From positions 4,215,116 to 4,279,115 of the forward strand of contig NZ_CAESCH010000001.1 in the NCBI RefSeq assembly GCF_903166545.1: DNA of 64,000 nt. Direction: 5' to 3'. Within the stretch, counting starts at the first letter, position 1. Each line of letters opens with the position of its first letter. Below the pieces are notes generated by a model. It was given only the letters and a program-made list of their open reading frames with translations. It was not told where the DNA came from and ran no database searches. The stretch comes from Metabacillus schmidteae. GTDB taxonomy: Bacteria > Bacillota > Bacilli > Bacillales > Bacillaceae. The position numbers and the translations under genes were made by a program. Positions 34,359 through 43,192 of the stretch are shown here, piece after piece.

Positions 34359-36485
34359 CTAGTTTTTACAAAAAACATACGTTCCTATTTCATCGATCTT
34401 CATCCCATTCTTTATCACGATTGGTGACTCTAAAAAGATATGCGTGGGACTTACGATTTGCATCCAATCCCCATCACCTGGAAGCCTTATTTCATAATAA
34501 TGCTCCAATTGGTTATGATGAACAACATATATCCGATCCCATGGACCGAATGCCCCTACATCTTTCAATTGGTATGAAAGCAATTGCCGATGATGATTAA
34601 AGGTCAAATGTTTCTCTATAAGCTTATTCGTTGAGAGACGAAAACCTCCATGCTGTTTCCTTACCTTTATTAACCCTCTAATATACTCCACATTATCTTT
34701 ATACGTTGATCGCTCATTCCAATTTAGACAATTGATATGGTCGGGGGAATTATAACTATTTTCCACACCTTTTTTTGTTCGGAAAAACTCTTGACCGGCA
34801 TGAAGAAAAGGGACACCCTGTGATAAGAGGACAATGCTTGTTGCCAGTCGATGTCTCGCTTGTTTTATCTCTTTACTTTCTGATTCTGAATATAAGGAAA
34901 ATCGATCCCACATTGTATGATTATCATGTGATTCAACATAGTTAATGGACTGATCAGGATGGTGGAACATTGTTGGCGATCCACTAATTAGCAGTTTTGT
35001 TTGATCTACTTTGTCCGCGTTTTCGTATACAAACCCGGTATCGTGCAAACTGAATGTACTTCCTTTTATCACATCCCGGAATTGATCATTAAAAAAACTG
35101 ATAGATGGAACTTTATGGGCATTCTTAATAATTGTCTTCTGTTCCAATGGTAATGGAGTGTTTAAATCCCAACCTTCTCCAAGAAGGAATGCATCCTGTT
35201 TGATGGATAAAACAGCTGTTTCAACTTGATTCATTGTTTCTACATCATGAATTCCCATTAAGTCAAATCGAAAACCATCGACGTCATACTCTTTCATCCA
35301 ATATGTGACACAGTCAACAATTAACTTTCTTACCATATAGCGCTCAGATGCGAGATCATTTCCCACTCCTGTACCATTTGAAGAAATACCATTTTCATCA
35401 TATCTAAAATAATAGCCAGGCAATAATTTCTCAAATGATGAATGTTCTTTTGAGTAAACATGGTTAAATACAACATCTAGAATGACTTTCAAGCCTTGAT
35501 TGTGAAGAGATTGAATGACTGATTTCAGTTCAATGATTCTCTTGTAAGGATCCTCGGGATTTAGAGAGTAACTACCTTCAGGAGCGAAAAAGTGAAGAGG
35601 ATTATAGCCCCAATTATAGGATTTCTGCGGGTTCCTTTCATCCACTTCTTCAAAATCATTCACTGGTAAAAGTTCAATATGTGTAACACCCAATTTCTTC
35701 AAATAAGTTATTCCTGTTGTATCACCATTGCCGTTTTTCGTCCCGGTTTCAAGCCATGCCTCATATTTTCCTTTATGAACTAATCCACTATTCTCATGGA
35801 TGGAGAAATCACGGATATGCGCTTCATATATAATGGCATCAGTTTTGTTTTTTAATTTAGGAAGATCTATTTTGGGGATATTTATTTTTTGTTCATCAAT
35901 GATGACACCAAATTTCCCATTAATAGAAACAGCCTTCGTATAAGGATCAACTGCTTCATTCCATAGTAAGTTTATACATGCAAGATAGGTATAATAATAA
36001 CCGTCAAAATCTCCGTCTAAGGTAATTGACCATGTTCCTTTTTCTTCTCTAACCATGTCATAGGTTTCAACTATTTGTTCATGTTTGTCGTAAAGACGTA
36101 GTTTCATATGAGTCGCAGTAGGTGCCCATACTTTACATTTTGTCGTTTCTTTCGAATAATGTACTCCTAAATCTGAAGCAGCATAAGCAAATTTTTGATC
36201 AAACTCTACAGTTCGGATAACAGCACCTATTTGCAAATCTGTTTGAACACCTTGCTCATCTGTAATGATATACGTTTTTCCAAACTGTAGTTCAAAAGGA
36301 AGTTTACACACATATTTACTATGTGTTCCAATATCGAAACGATCTATAACTAAAAGAGGTTCATTCCCCTTGGTTAATGAAAGTGAGAAATTCTTCTTTT
36401 CTCCATCCCGGCTCTTCGGAATAAGAATAGTGATTTCATCTATCCTATCTAAGAAAGCTTCAAATGACCTATTAATAGTAAGCAA
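34359..36485 (-). CDS. amyX: Type I pullulanase AmyX
   Basis: Debranching enzyme that cuts alpha-1,6 links in pullulan, glycogen and limit dextrins. The 708-aa product has an N-terminal CBM48-type region and a GH13 barrel. It shows the pullulanase I hallmark YNWGYNP, the nucleophile in GFRFDLMG, the acid/base Glu in LLGEGWD and the transition-state Asp in VESHDNHTMWD. The start is most likely the TTG at 36485: GGGGGGGTG lies seven bases upstream and the N-terminus MLTINRSFEAF aligns with the B. subtilis start. The longer ORF to 36503 would begin within the run of G. It has no signal peptide, so it is cytoplasmic. Confidence 0.95.
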   Translation of the reverse strand: MLTINRSFEAFLDRIDEITILIPKSRDGEKKNFSLSLTKGNEPLLVIDRFDIGTHSKYVCKLPFELQFGKTYIITDEQGVQTDLQIGAVIRTVEFDQKFAYAASDLGVHYSKETTKCKVWAPTATHMKLRLYDKHEQIVETYDMVREEKGTWSITLDGDFDGYYYTYLACINLLWNEAVDPYTKAVSINGKFGVIIDEQKINIPKIDLPKLKNKTDAIIYEAHIRDFSIHENSGLVHKGKYEAWLETGTKNGNGDTTGITYLKKLGVTHIELLPVNDFEEVDERNPQKSYNWGYNPLHFFAPEGSYSLNPEDPYKRIIELKSVIQSLHNQGLKVILDVVFNHVYSKEHSSFEKLLPGYYFRYDENGISSNGTGVGNDLASERYMVRKLIVDCVTYWMKEYDVDGFRFDLMGIHDVETMNQVETAVLSIKQDAFLLGEGWDLNTPLPLEQKTIIKNAHKVPSISFFNDQFRDVIKGSTFSLHDTGFVYENADKVDQTKLLISGSPTMFHHPDQSINYVESHDNHTMWDRFSLYSESESKEIKQARHRLATSIVLLSQGVPFLHAGQEFFRTKKGVENSYNSPDHINCLNWNERSTYKDNVEYIRGLIKVRKQHGGFRLSTNKLIEKHLTFNHHRQLLSYQLKDVGAFGPWDRIYVVHHNQLEHYYEIRLPGDGDWMQIVSPTHIFLESPIVIKNGMKIDEIGTYVFCKN

Positions 36486-36517
36486 GATGAGACACCCCCC
36501 CAAATGAGAGTTTTAAT

Positions 36518-37444
36518 TTATATAACTATTCCACTTTGAGATTTTTTTACAGCCACAGCTAACGGACCTTCACCAATTAGCTCTCCGTCAGCCTCAACAG
36601 TTTGGATAGCATTTGTATATATGGTTACTTTCTCACAAGTGTATTCAGAAAAAGCATCCTGTTTTGCACGCTTATTTATGTGATTAAATGCGAATAAGAC
36701 AAAGAACCGAAAAAGAGATATATTTTTAATAATTGTAATGGTTAACATTCCATCATTTGATGTTGCGTTTTGGGCGACTTTTAATCCAGCCCATCGATAT
36801 GGTTGATTTGATACAAATAGAAACCAAACATTATCATGTTGTATCAGTTCATGTTCATCCGTCTTTATCATGATAGAAATTGGTTGATAATTCCATATTA
36901 CCTTTATTAAGCCTGTCATAAACCCTACACGAGTGAAAATGGGCTTTATCGATTCCTTTTTCAGCAAGTTTTCTTGTTCAATCACTTTTGTTGATAGCCC
37001 AATCCCAAGTTTGTTGATATATTTCCTTTTTACACCTTTTCCTTCGAGTTGATATTCAACAAGATCTACTTTATTGACAGGCCTGCTTAATATAGTGAGG
37101 ATTTCTTTTATCGCTTTCGATGGATTAGAGGATAATTTGGAATGTTGTCCTTTCATTCTTCTTCCCGTATAGAGAAAGGCTATTTTCACCTTACTAAATC
37201 CATTTAAACCGTTTACAACTTCATTCATTGTCCCGTCTCCACCAACACAAATAATTGTTTTTAAATGATAATCTTGTATGGTGGCAATTTGTCTAGCAAG
37301 AACTTCAGCATGTCCATGATATTCTGTATAAAAAGAACGGTATAAAATCTTTTCTTTCTCCAGTTCTTTTTTTACTTTTTTCCACGTCTTTCCACCCTTA
37401 CCAAACCCTGAATATTGATTAATAATAAAAAATAATCCACTCAT
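36518..37444 (-). CDS. ytlR: Diacylglycerol-kinase-family lipid kinase YtlR
   Basis: A 308-aa protein of the diacylglycerol kinase/BmrU family. The nucleotide-binding motif is VGGDGTMNEVVNGL (about residues 63-76), and the C-terminal part has the family's EADGELIGEGPL turn. It phosphorylates a lipid of unknown identity in the membrane region. The gene is 32 bases upstream of amyX on the same strand, likely co-transcribed. Its order next to amyX and ytlQ is that of B. subtilis. Confidence 0.88.
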   Translation of the reverse strand: MSGLFFIINQYSGFGKGGKTWKKVKKELEKEKILYRSFYTEYHGHAEVLARQIATIQDYHLKTIICVGGDGTMNEVVNGLNGFSKVKIAFLYTGRRMKGQHSKLSSNPSKAIKEILTILSRPVNKVDLVEYQLEGKGVKRKYINKLGIGLSTKVIEQENLLKKESIKPIFTRVGFMTGLIKVIWNYQPISIMIKTDEHELIQHDNVWFLFVSNQPYRWAGLKVAQNATSNDGMLTITIIKNISLFRFFVLFAFNHINKRAKQDAFSEYTCEKVTIYTNAIQTVEADGELIGEGPLAVAVKKSQSGIVI

Positions 37445-37552
37445 CCTTGTTACTCCATCTATATCATAGTTTATGTACTTGTATACCTATGTGTTCATGT
37501 CTCATGCTTTCTCCAATACAAAAAAGGTTGAGAAATTTTTGCTTCAACTGAT

Positions 37553-37585
37553 AAAAGGACAAAATTAACTTATTCTGTCCTTTCT
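37553..37585 (-). terminator. Terminator of ytlQ
   Basis: AAAGGACA / TGTCCTTT with a loop of about 13 bases; on the minus strand the arm ends in TTTTATC. It lies between ytlQ and ytlR, 32 bases past the ytlQ stop. Confidence 0.55.
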
Positions 37586-37617
37586 GTTCGTTTTATTTGA
37601 ACAAGATCTTTAATGAT

Positions 37618-38571
37618 TTAGGGTGAGTCAGTCCATTCCTTACGATAATAAGAGTTTGTCAAGCAGTGTGAAAGAAGTGCTTGAGCCCCTTTTAGTTGTG
37701 TATGCTTCAAAGGAGCAGAAGTTTGTCTTAGTCGTTGAAACCACTCTTCATATGATCGTTTATCTAAGATTGAAATATCATATGGTACAAAAGGATAGTC
37801 AATATACCCATTCCGGCTAACCACTACTTTTTTGACATTTAGATCAACATCATTTGCAGTGATTAGCTTTTGCACGACCGTTCCTGTCCGATTTAAGCTT
37901 AGCAGAGGGTTAAGAATTTTTTTATGGTCCTCCCCTTTACGTGCAAGCCAAAATTTTTCTTTTGAACCGATAAAAACCGTATCATTTTGTTGCTCAACAA
38001 TCGTGATACAATAAATGTCTGTTGTTCCAATAAGAATAATGTCCAATTCTACCGGAGCATTTTTCAACTTAAATACCGGACGATACAGGATCAGATATTG
38101 GTCTGGGAGTCGTTTAGCAAAATATTGCAATAATTGATCTCTGTAGATAGCTGAATCTACAGGTGATTTTTCACGAATAGTTGAACTTGCCCAACGAACT
38201 TGAAATCGAAAGATATAATCTAAGAATAGGTGCTTTAAATCTTCCATTGTCCTTGGGACAGTTGTAAAAGGAAATTGTAATTCTTCATCCTCCAAAACAG
38301 CATCATTTATTAATGGCTTAACTTCCTTTGGTGGCTCTTCTTGCTTTGTGAATCTATTTTTAAACTTTTCAATGAACCTTCCCTTTGTTTCTTCTTGAGT
38401 AGGTATTGTTTGTTCACTTACCTTCATAACAGTATGAAACATGTTATTTTCCCATGCTTTTGAAACCTTGTCCCATTGCTGACGTTTTAACCGTATAAAC
38501 TGGCCGGGATACCGATAAGCATCGAGTTCATAGCGTGAAATGTAATCATATAGCTTAATAATTTGCGCCAA
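37618..38571 (-). CDS. ytlQ: NERD-domain-like protein, probably YtlQ
   Basis: A 317-aa soluble protein. The central part has the pattern of a nuclease-related (NERD) fold, with PVELDIILIGTTDIYCITIVEQ as the D/E...hhhhE core, but the usual ExK is only partly kept. The N-terminal third is basic and partly disordered (KNRFTKQEEPPKEVKPL). The position between ytlR and the 2'-5' RNA ligase-type gene identifies it as the homologue of B. subtilis ytlQ. The function is unknown; the symbol is assigned mainly from gene order. Confidence 0.65.
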   Translation of the reverse strand: MAQIIKLYDYISRYELDAYRYPGQFIRLKRQQWDKVSKAWENNMFHTVMKVSEQTIPTQEETKGRFIEKFKNRFTKQEEPPKEVKPLINDAVLEDEELQFPFTTVPRTMEDLKHLFLDYIFRFQVRWASSTIREKSPVDSAIYRDQLLQYFAKRLPDQYLILYRPVFKLKNAPVELDIILIGTTDIYCITIVEQQNDTVFIGSKEKFWLARKGEDHKKILNPLLSLNRTGTVVQKLITANDVDLNVKKVVVSRNGYIDYPFVPYDISILDKRSYEEWFQRLRQTSAPLKHTQLKGAQALLSHCLTNSYYRKEWTDSP

Positions 38572-38665
38572 ACGCTTCCCAACTCCCTTATAAATTCATG
38601 TCTTGATATAAAATCCTTGACTTAACGCCAAGACCTATTGGTTTTTCTAAAGAAATTACTGATAC

Positions 38666-39355
38666 TTATAAAATAAAAGATATAATAATCGGGCAGAAAA
38701 TGCTGGTCAATATCGCACTAAGTGTCATAGAAATAGAGCTTATTGCTCCTTCTATACTGCCTATTTCTAAAGCTCTAGCTGTGCCAATTCCATGTGAGGA
38801 TGTCCCGAACCCAATTCCTTTTGAGATTGGGTGTTTTACCTTAAAAAGGTTCATGACATATTGTCCAAACATAGCTCCGAAGATCCCTGCAGCCATTACA
38901 TACACTGCAGTAAGTGTTGGAGTACCCCCACTTAGCTCACTAATATCCATTGCGATAGGTGTGGTAACCGATTTAGGTGCTATAGAAAGCAACAGTTTCT
39001 GATCTAATTGGAAAATAACCCCTAATAATAATCCGCTGGAAATGCCGACAATTGCTCCAACACTTACACTAAAGACAATAGTAAGAAAATATTTTTTTAA
39101 CATTTCACGGTGATCAAATAATGGAATGGCTAAGGCTACAACAGCAGGTCCTAAAAGTTTTGCAATCCATTCGCCTCCACTCATATAGGTTTGATAAGAA
39201 ATGTTAAAAAGCAATAAAATACAAACAATGAGTAGACTCGTTGTAAATATTGGAACAAGAATTGGATATGGAAAACGCTGATAAAGTTTTTTCATTAAGA
39301 AAAAAATAACGACTGTTAACAAAATACATCCAGCAGCGTACATGATTAAGCTCAT
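38666..39355 (-). CDS. LrgB/CidB-family membrane protein
   Basis: A 229-aa protein with about six hydrophobic segments, of the LrgB family (LLGPAVVALAIPLFDH, SVGAIVGISSGLLLG, APKSVTTPIAMDIS, GFGTSSHGIGTARALEI). These conserved blocks identify it. The pair LrgA/LrgB or CidA/CidB was first linked to holin-like control of lysis; members in Bacillus are also shown to carry pyruvate. It overlaps the LrgA gene by four bases (ATGA) and is the second gene of the pair. Which of the Bacillus pairs (YsbAB, YwbHG) it corresponds to is not clear. Confidence 0.88.
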   Translation of the reverse strand: MSLIMYAAGCILLTVVIFFLMKKLYQRFPYPILVPIFTTSLLIVCILLLFNISYQTYMSGGEWIAKLLGPAVVALAIPLFDHREMLKKYFLTIVFSVSVGAIVGISSGLLLGVIFQLDQKLLLSIAPKSVTTPIAMDISELSGGTPTLTAVYVMAAGIFGAMFGQYVMNLFKVKHPISKGIGFGTSSHGIGTARALEIGSIEGAISSISMTLSAILTSIFCPIIISFIL

Positions 39356-39738
39356 AAATGTAGCTCCTTATTGTTCAAAAGCTTCTTCTCATCTTTTAAT
39401 ATCTGCTCACTTATGATTGAGGAGGTTATGAAAACGAATACTGTACTGACAAAAGAGACGATCAAACTGAGTATGCCATAACCTTTAAATAAATCAAGAT
39501 AATCAATGATTCCTACGGTAGCAGGAACAAAAAGAATCGGAAGATTTTTCAATAGAAAAGTACTGCCCAAAGATAGCCATTCCCGTTTAATAACCTTAAA
39601 AGTTAATGCTAAAAATAACATTACCATTCCAATAATACTGCCTGGGACTGGCAATTTGCTAATCATTTGCAGCCATTCACCAATGAGAAAGAAGATATAT
39701 AATAAAACCATTTGTAAAATAAAATAAACATACTTCAT
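39352..39738 (-). CDS. LrgA/CidA-family membrane protein
   Basis: A 128-aa protein with four hydrophobic segments and the LrgA signature (LPVPGSIIGMVMLFLAL, FVPATVGIIDYLDLF). It is the partner of the LrgB-type protein encoded four bases overlapping downstream. The start has a double ribosome binding site: GGAGGTGA and AGGAGG, the second touching the ATG. A 41-base gap separates it from the upstream thpR, so these may be one transcript. The role as transporter or holin-like protein is not decided by sequence; B. subtilis YwbH has the same length. Confidence 0.88.
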   Translation of the reverse strand: MKYVYFILQMVLLYIFFLIGEWLQMISKLPVPGSIIGMVMLFLALTFKVIKREWLSLGSTFLLKNLPILFVPATVGIIDYLDLFKGYGILSLIVSFVSTVFVFITSSIISEQILKDEKKLLNNKELHL

Positions 39739-39779
39739 CCTCCTTCACCTCCAACCTTAAACCAATTCCTCGTATTTTG

Positions 39780-40346
39780 TTAATTCTGCAGGAGAGAAAA
39801 GCTATTAATTGCTTCATATTTTGGTATTTGATCAAGATTTGTTTGATATAGGTGAACCGATGTTACCATGCTTGGAGATCGATTATCTGTAAAGACGTGT
39901 TCCAGTCCCGGAGACTTTATAAAGGGCTCCACCGAGTTCCATTTTCTAGCCAATGTAATATGTGGCCGAAAAGGCTTACGATCAAGTTCAAACCCAGCCG
40001 AATCGCATGCTTTTACTATCTGTGTTTGTAAATAATTTAGTGATGAAGAATGCTCTACACTGGCCCAAAAAATTCTTGGTGAATCTTTTCTGCCAAAAAT
40101 ATCAATACCTTTCAGTGACATCTCAAAATGCTCACAACTTTTTATGATTTCATTTACTTTTTTTGTTAAATCATTTAACCTTGTGCTTGGTTGTACATCA
40201 CCTAAAAAAGCAAGTGTAATATGATAGTCTTCCGGATGAACCCATGACTTGAAAGGTAATGTCGTCTTATTTATTTGAATCCAATTTTGCAGGATCTCTC
40301 TTTGCTTTTCCTCAATGGGAACAGCGAGAAAATAATGTTTCTTCAT
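39780..40346 (-). CDS. thpR: RNA 2',3'-cyclic phosphodiesterase ThpR (YtlP)
   Basis: A 188-aa 2H-phosphoesterase that opens 2',3'-cyclic phosphates in RNA, formerly called 2'-5' RNA ligase. Both catalytic HxTx motifs are present: HITLAFLG (about residues 40-47) and HITLARK. The start is the ATG at 40346, with TTGGAGGC six bases upstream; the reading from 40358 starts within that site. It corresponds to B. subtilis YtlP and stands beside ytlQ, as there. It is probably the first gene ahead of the LrgA/LrgB pair. Confidence 0.92.
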   Translation of the reverse strand: MKKHYFLAVPIEEKQREILQNWIQINKTTLPFKSWVHPEDYHITLAFLGDVQPSTRLNDLTKKVNEIIKSCEHFEMSLKGIDIFGRKDSPRIFWASVEHSSSLNYLQTQIVKACDSAGFELDRKPFRPHITLARKWNSVEPFIKSPGLEHVFTDNRSPSMVTSVHLYQTNLDQIPKYEAINSFSLLQN

Positions 40347-40504
40347 TGCAGCCTCCAAGTTATGACTTCTAACAAAATCAAATTTATTGAGTTTCCATTG
40401 TTAGACAACACATTCAAAGTTATTTTATTTCTTTATTCTATCCCACAATGTCTCCTATTAAAAGGACAATAGTCAAAGCACTTAAGCTTAACTAAACCGA
40501 TTAT

Positions 40505-40534
40505 TGTCATATATTTTTAAGTTACGATATAATT
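40505..40534 (+). promoter_or_regulatory. SigmaA-type promoter of ytkP
   Basis: -35 TTGTCA (40505-40510), 18-base spacer, -10 TATAAT (40529-40534): 11 of 12 consensus positions, 73 bases before the gene. Confidence 0.7.
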
Positions 40535-40607
40535 TTATCAATCCTTGTACCTTGCAAAAAATCACAAACTCATAATGAAGAAGACGACCTAAAAGGAAGT
40601 GATCGAT

Positions 40608-41534
40608 ATGAAAGTTGTTCAAAATATGTCTGAACTTATCGGCAATACCCCCTTGGTGAGATTAAATAAAGTAAATCCCAGCGGAGGTGCAACCATATAC
40701 TTAAAATTGGAGTTCTTTAATCCAAGTGGAAGTGTAAAGGATCGTGCTGCCTATAATATGATTGTTGAAGCGGAACGAAAAGGTTTATTGAAACCAAATT
40801 CAACGATTATTGAGCCTACTAGTGGCAACACTGGCATTGGAATTGCTATGAATGCAGCAGCCCGGGGATACAAAGCAATACTGGTCATGCCTGATACAAT
40901 GACAAAAGAAAGAATAAATTTACTTAAAGCCTATGGTGCAGAGGTTGTTTTAACACCTGGTTCCGAAAGAATGCCGGGGTCAATTAAAAAAGCTGAACAA
41001 TTGGCCAAAGAAATACCTAATTCTTTTATACCGATGCAGTTCGATAACCCCGCTAATCCTGATGCACATAGAAATACGACTGCGCGAGAAATTATAGAGG
41101 CACTGAACGAGATTGGCAAACCTCTTTCAGCCTTTGTTGCAACAGCTGGAACTGGCGGAACGATTACAGGCACCGGAGAAGCACTAAAAAAACATTACAA
41201 AAATTTAACTGTTCATGTAGTTGAACCTGCAGGATCTCCTGTTCTTTCAGGAGGAAAACCTGGTAGTCATAAATTGGTTGGGACAAGCCCCGGTTTTATC
41301 CCCCCTATTTTAAATCAACAGGTTTATGATGAAATATTCAAAATTAAAGATGAACAGGCATACGATATCACTAGAAGACTAGCTCGCGAGGAAGGATTAT
41401 TAGTCGGTCCATCTTCAGGTGCAGCCTGCTTTGCGGCCATCGAAGTGGCCAAACGTCTAACACCCGAAGATGTTGTTGTTTGTATCACTTGTGATACAGG
41501 GGAACGATATTTGTCTAGTGATGTGTTTGTATAA
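40608..41534 (+). CDS. ytkP: PLP-dependent cysteine synthase family protein YtkP
   Basis: A 308-aa fold-type II PLP enzyme. The N-terminus MKVVQNMSELIGNTPLVRLN, the PLP lysine in NPSGSVKDRAA, substrate loop EPTSGNTGIGIA and phosphate loop TAGTGGTITGTG are all as in O-acetylserine sulfhydrylases. This is the YtkP subgroup, whose exact function in Bacillus is not settled because cysK is elsewhere. The start at 40608 follows AAGGAAGTG; the ORF's upstream GTG start at 40599 overlaps that site. Monocistronic. Confidence 0.92.
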   Translation: MKVVQNMSELIGNTPLVRLNKVNPSGGATIYLKLEFFNPSGSVKDRAAYNMIVEAERKGLLKPNSTIIEPTSGNTGIGIAMNAAARGYKAILVMPDTMTKERINLLKAYGAEVVLTPGSERMPGSIKKAEQLAKEIPNSFIPMQFDNPANPDAHRNTTAREIIEALNEIGKPLSAFVATAGTGGTITGTGEALKKHYKNLTVHVVEPAGSPVLSGGKPGSHKLVGTSPGFIPPILNQQVYDEIFKIKDEQAYDITRRLAREEGLLVGPSSGAACFAAIEVAKRLTPEDVVVCITCDTGERYLSSDVFV

Positions 41535-41543
41535 TTAATTTTA

Positions 41544-41581
41544 AAGAAAAAAGATGATTATAAAAATCATCTTTTTTCTTT
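41544..41581. terminator. Bidirectional terminator
   Basis: AGAAAAAAGATGATT / AATCATCTTTTTTCT around ATAAA, between the convergent ytkP and pepV. Confidence 0.9.
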
Positions 41582-41584
41582 CAT

Positions 41585-42982
41585 TTATTTTGCTAACTCA
41601 TATATAGCTTGAGCATAAATGGCTGTTGCTTTTAAAAGGTCTTCAATTTCGATATATTCATCCTTTTGGTGTGCCACATCCGGTCGTCCAGGGAATAAAG
41701 GCCCGAAAGCAACACCAGCTTCTAATGAACGTGCATATGTGCCCCCGCCTATAGCAATTAATTCTGCATGTTCACCTGTTTGCTCTTCATAAACTTTTTG
41801 TAGAGCTTGAATAAGAGGATGATCTTTCTCAACATGATGAGGTTTTGAATCATCAAATGATTGTAGCTCAAACCCATCCACCTGTAACATTTTTTCTTTT
41901 ATTTGCTCGGAATTTCCTGTTACCGGATAACGAATATTAATACCGATCTGACCAGGCTGATCATCCTGATAAGAGATAATCCCTACATTTAAGGTTAATT
42001 CACCACTTATATCATCTTTAAACGCTATGTTTAGTTTGTTTCCTCGAGTGTCACCTTCAAATTTATCAATAATTGTATTGACGAAATGTCGAGCTTTTTT
42101 ATCAAGCACGAGCTTATTTAAAAATATTGCTAAAATAATTCCTGCATTTTTCCCGTTATTCGGTTCCATTGCATGCGCAGAAATACCCTTTACTGATAGT
42201 TGTAATGAATCAGTTTCAAGACGACATTGCCCAATCACGTCATTTTCTTTAAGAAATTCGTTAAACATCGCTTCAACCTTTGCCAAGTTATCTTTCCCTT
42301 TCAATACGGCTTCAGCATAATCTGGAACCATATTATATCTTCTTCCAGATTGAAACGATTTAAGAATCAAATCAGTTTGTGGCTCTTTTTCAGCTTGTGT
42401 TTGTGTAATTGTCAAATCTATAATACCTTTTTCAGCGTGAATAATCGGAAAATCGGCATCAGGTGCAAATCCAAGTTCAGGCATTTTTTCATGTTTGAAG
42501 TAATGATCCACACAACGCCATTCACTTTCTTCATCTGTTCCAATAATCATTCGAACATTCTTCGATAGTGGTACGTTTAGATCTTTTACAATTTTCATTG
42601 CGTAGAAGGCGGCAATTGTCGGTCCTTTATCATCCATCGCTCCTCTTGCAAAGATTTTACCATCACGGATTTCTGCGCTATATGGATCACTTGTCCATCC
42701 ATCTCCTTCAGGCACAACATCCACATGACATAATACCCCAACAATCTCATCTGATGTTCCTGATAATTCAATGTGGCCTGCATATCCATCCACATTTTTC
42801 ACTGTAAACCCTTCTTTTTCTCCCAACTCTAATAAATGCGTGAAAGCTTCATTAATCCCTTCACCAAATGGTGCATCTCCAGTCTTTGATTCCTCATCTA
42901 GGACACTTTTTATTCTTAAAAATGCTTGTGTATCTTTTATAAGATCATCTTTTCTTTTTTCAACTTCTTTCATCCAATCCAT
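41585..42982 (-). CDS. pepV: Dipeptidase PepV (YtjP), M20 family
   Basis: A 465-aa dinuclear zinc peptidase that splits dipeptides with N-terminal Xaa. Metal and catalytic motifs: LCHVDVVPEGDGW, GAMDDKGPTIA and IGTDEESEWRC. Near the C-terminus are GGGTYARS and HQKDEYIEIEDLLKA. The insertion that forms the PepV lid domain lies between (about 180-370). The start at 42982 (MDWMKEVEKR) follows GTAGGAGGT; a longer ORF start at 43000 lies before that site. Monocistronic, next to ytkP as in B. subtilis, where it is ytjP. Confidence 0.93.
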   Translation of the reverse strand: MDWMKEVEKRKDDLIKDTQAFLRIKSVLDEESKTGDAPFGEGINEAFTHLLELGEKEGFTVKNVDGYAGHIELSGTSDEIVGVLCHVDVVPEGDGWTSDPYSAEIRDGKIFARGAMDDKGPTIAAFYAMKIVKDLNVPLSKNVRMIIGTDEESEWRCVDHYFKHEKMPELGFAPDADFPIIHAEKGIIDLTITQTQAEKEPQTDLILKSFQSGRRYNMVPDYAEAVLKGKDNLAKVEAMFNEFLKENDVIGQCRLETDSLQLSVKGISAHAMEPNNGKNAGIILAIFLNKLVLDKKARHFVNTIIDKFEGDTRGNKLNIAFKDDISGELTLNVGIISYQDDQPGQIGINIRYPVTGNSEQIKEKMLQVDGFELQSFDDSKPHHVEKDHPLIQALQKVYEEQTGEHAELIAIGGGTYARSLEAGVAFGPLFPGRPDVAHQKDEYIEIEDLLKATAIYAQAIYELAK

Positions 42983-43122
42983 ATGTAAACCTCCTACCAA
43001 TATTAAAATTCTACTAACATACTAACATGTGCGCCATATTAGGTGAAGATACTCATATTCATCAATAGTTTCTATCTATTTTCACTTAAATATCATAGAA
43101 ATGCAAAAAGAAGAGAAAACTA

Positions 43123-43151
43123 TTGCAATATAGATTAAAAACGAATAATAT
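43123..43151 (+). promoter_or_regulatory. Possible SigmaA promoter of the purine permease gene
   Basis: -35 TTGCAA (43123-43128), 17-base spacer, -10 TAATAT (43146-43151), 42 bases before the ATG. Its -10 overlaps the first PurBox-like sequence. Confidence 0.45.
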
Positions 43152-43180
43152 AAAAGATGTTTTGAAAAATGTTCGTATAA
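43137..43180. promoter_or_regulatory. Pair of inverted PurBox-like sequences (PurR operator)
   Basis: AAAAACGAATAAT (43137-43149) and, reversed, TTATACGAACATT (43180-43168) each match the PurBox consensus AWWWCCGAACWWT at 11 of 13 positions. They face each other with an 18-base spacing, close to the 16-17 bases in B. subtilis. The gene downstream is a guanine/hypoxanthine permease, a PurR target there. The boxes stand close to the ribosome binding site, later than usual. Confidence 0.55.
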
Positions 43181-43192
43181 CCGGAGGTACAT

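Noticed and set aside
42227..42568. 113-aa ORF antisense to pepV
   Set aside because: Lies fully within the conserved M20 dipeptidase gene, with no ribosome binding site.
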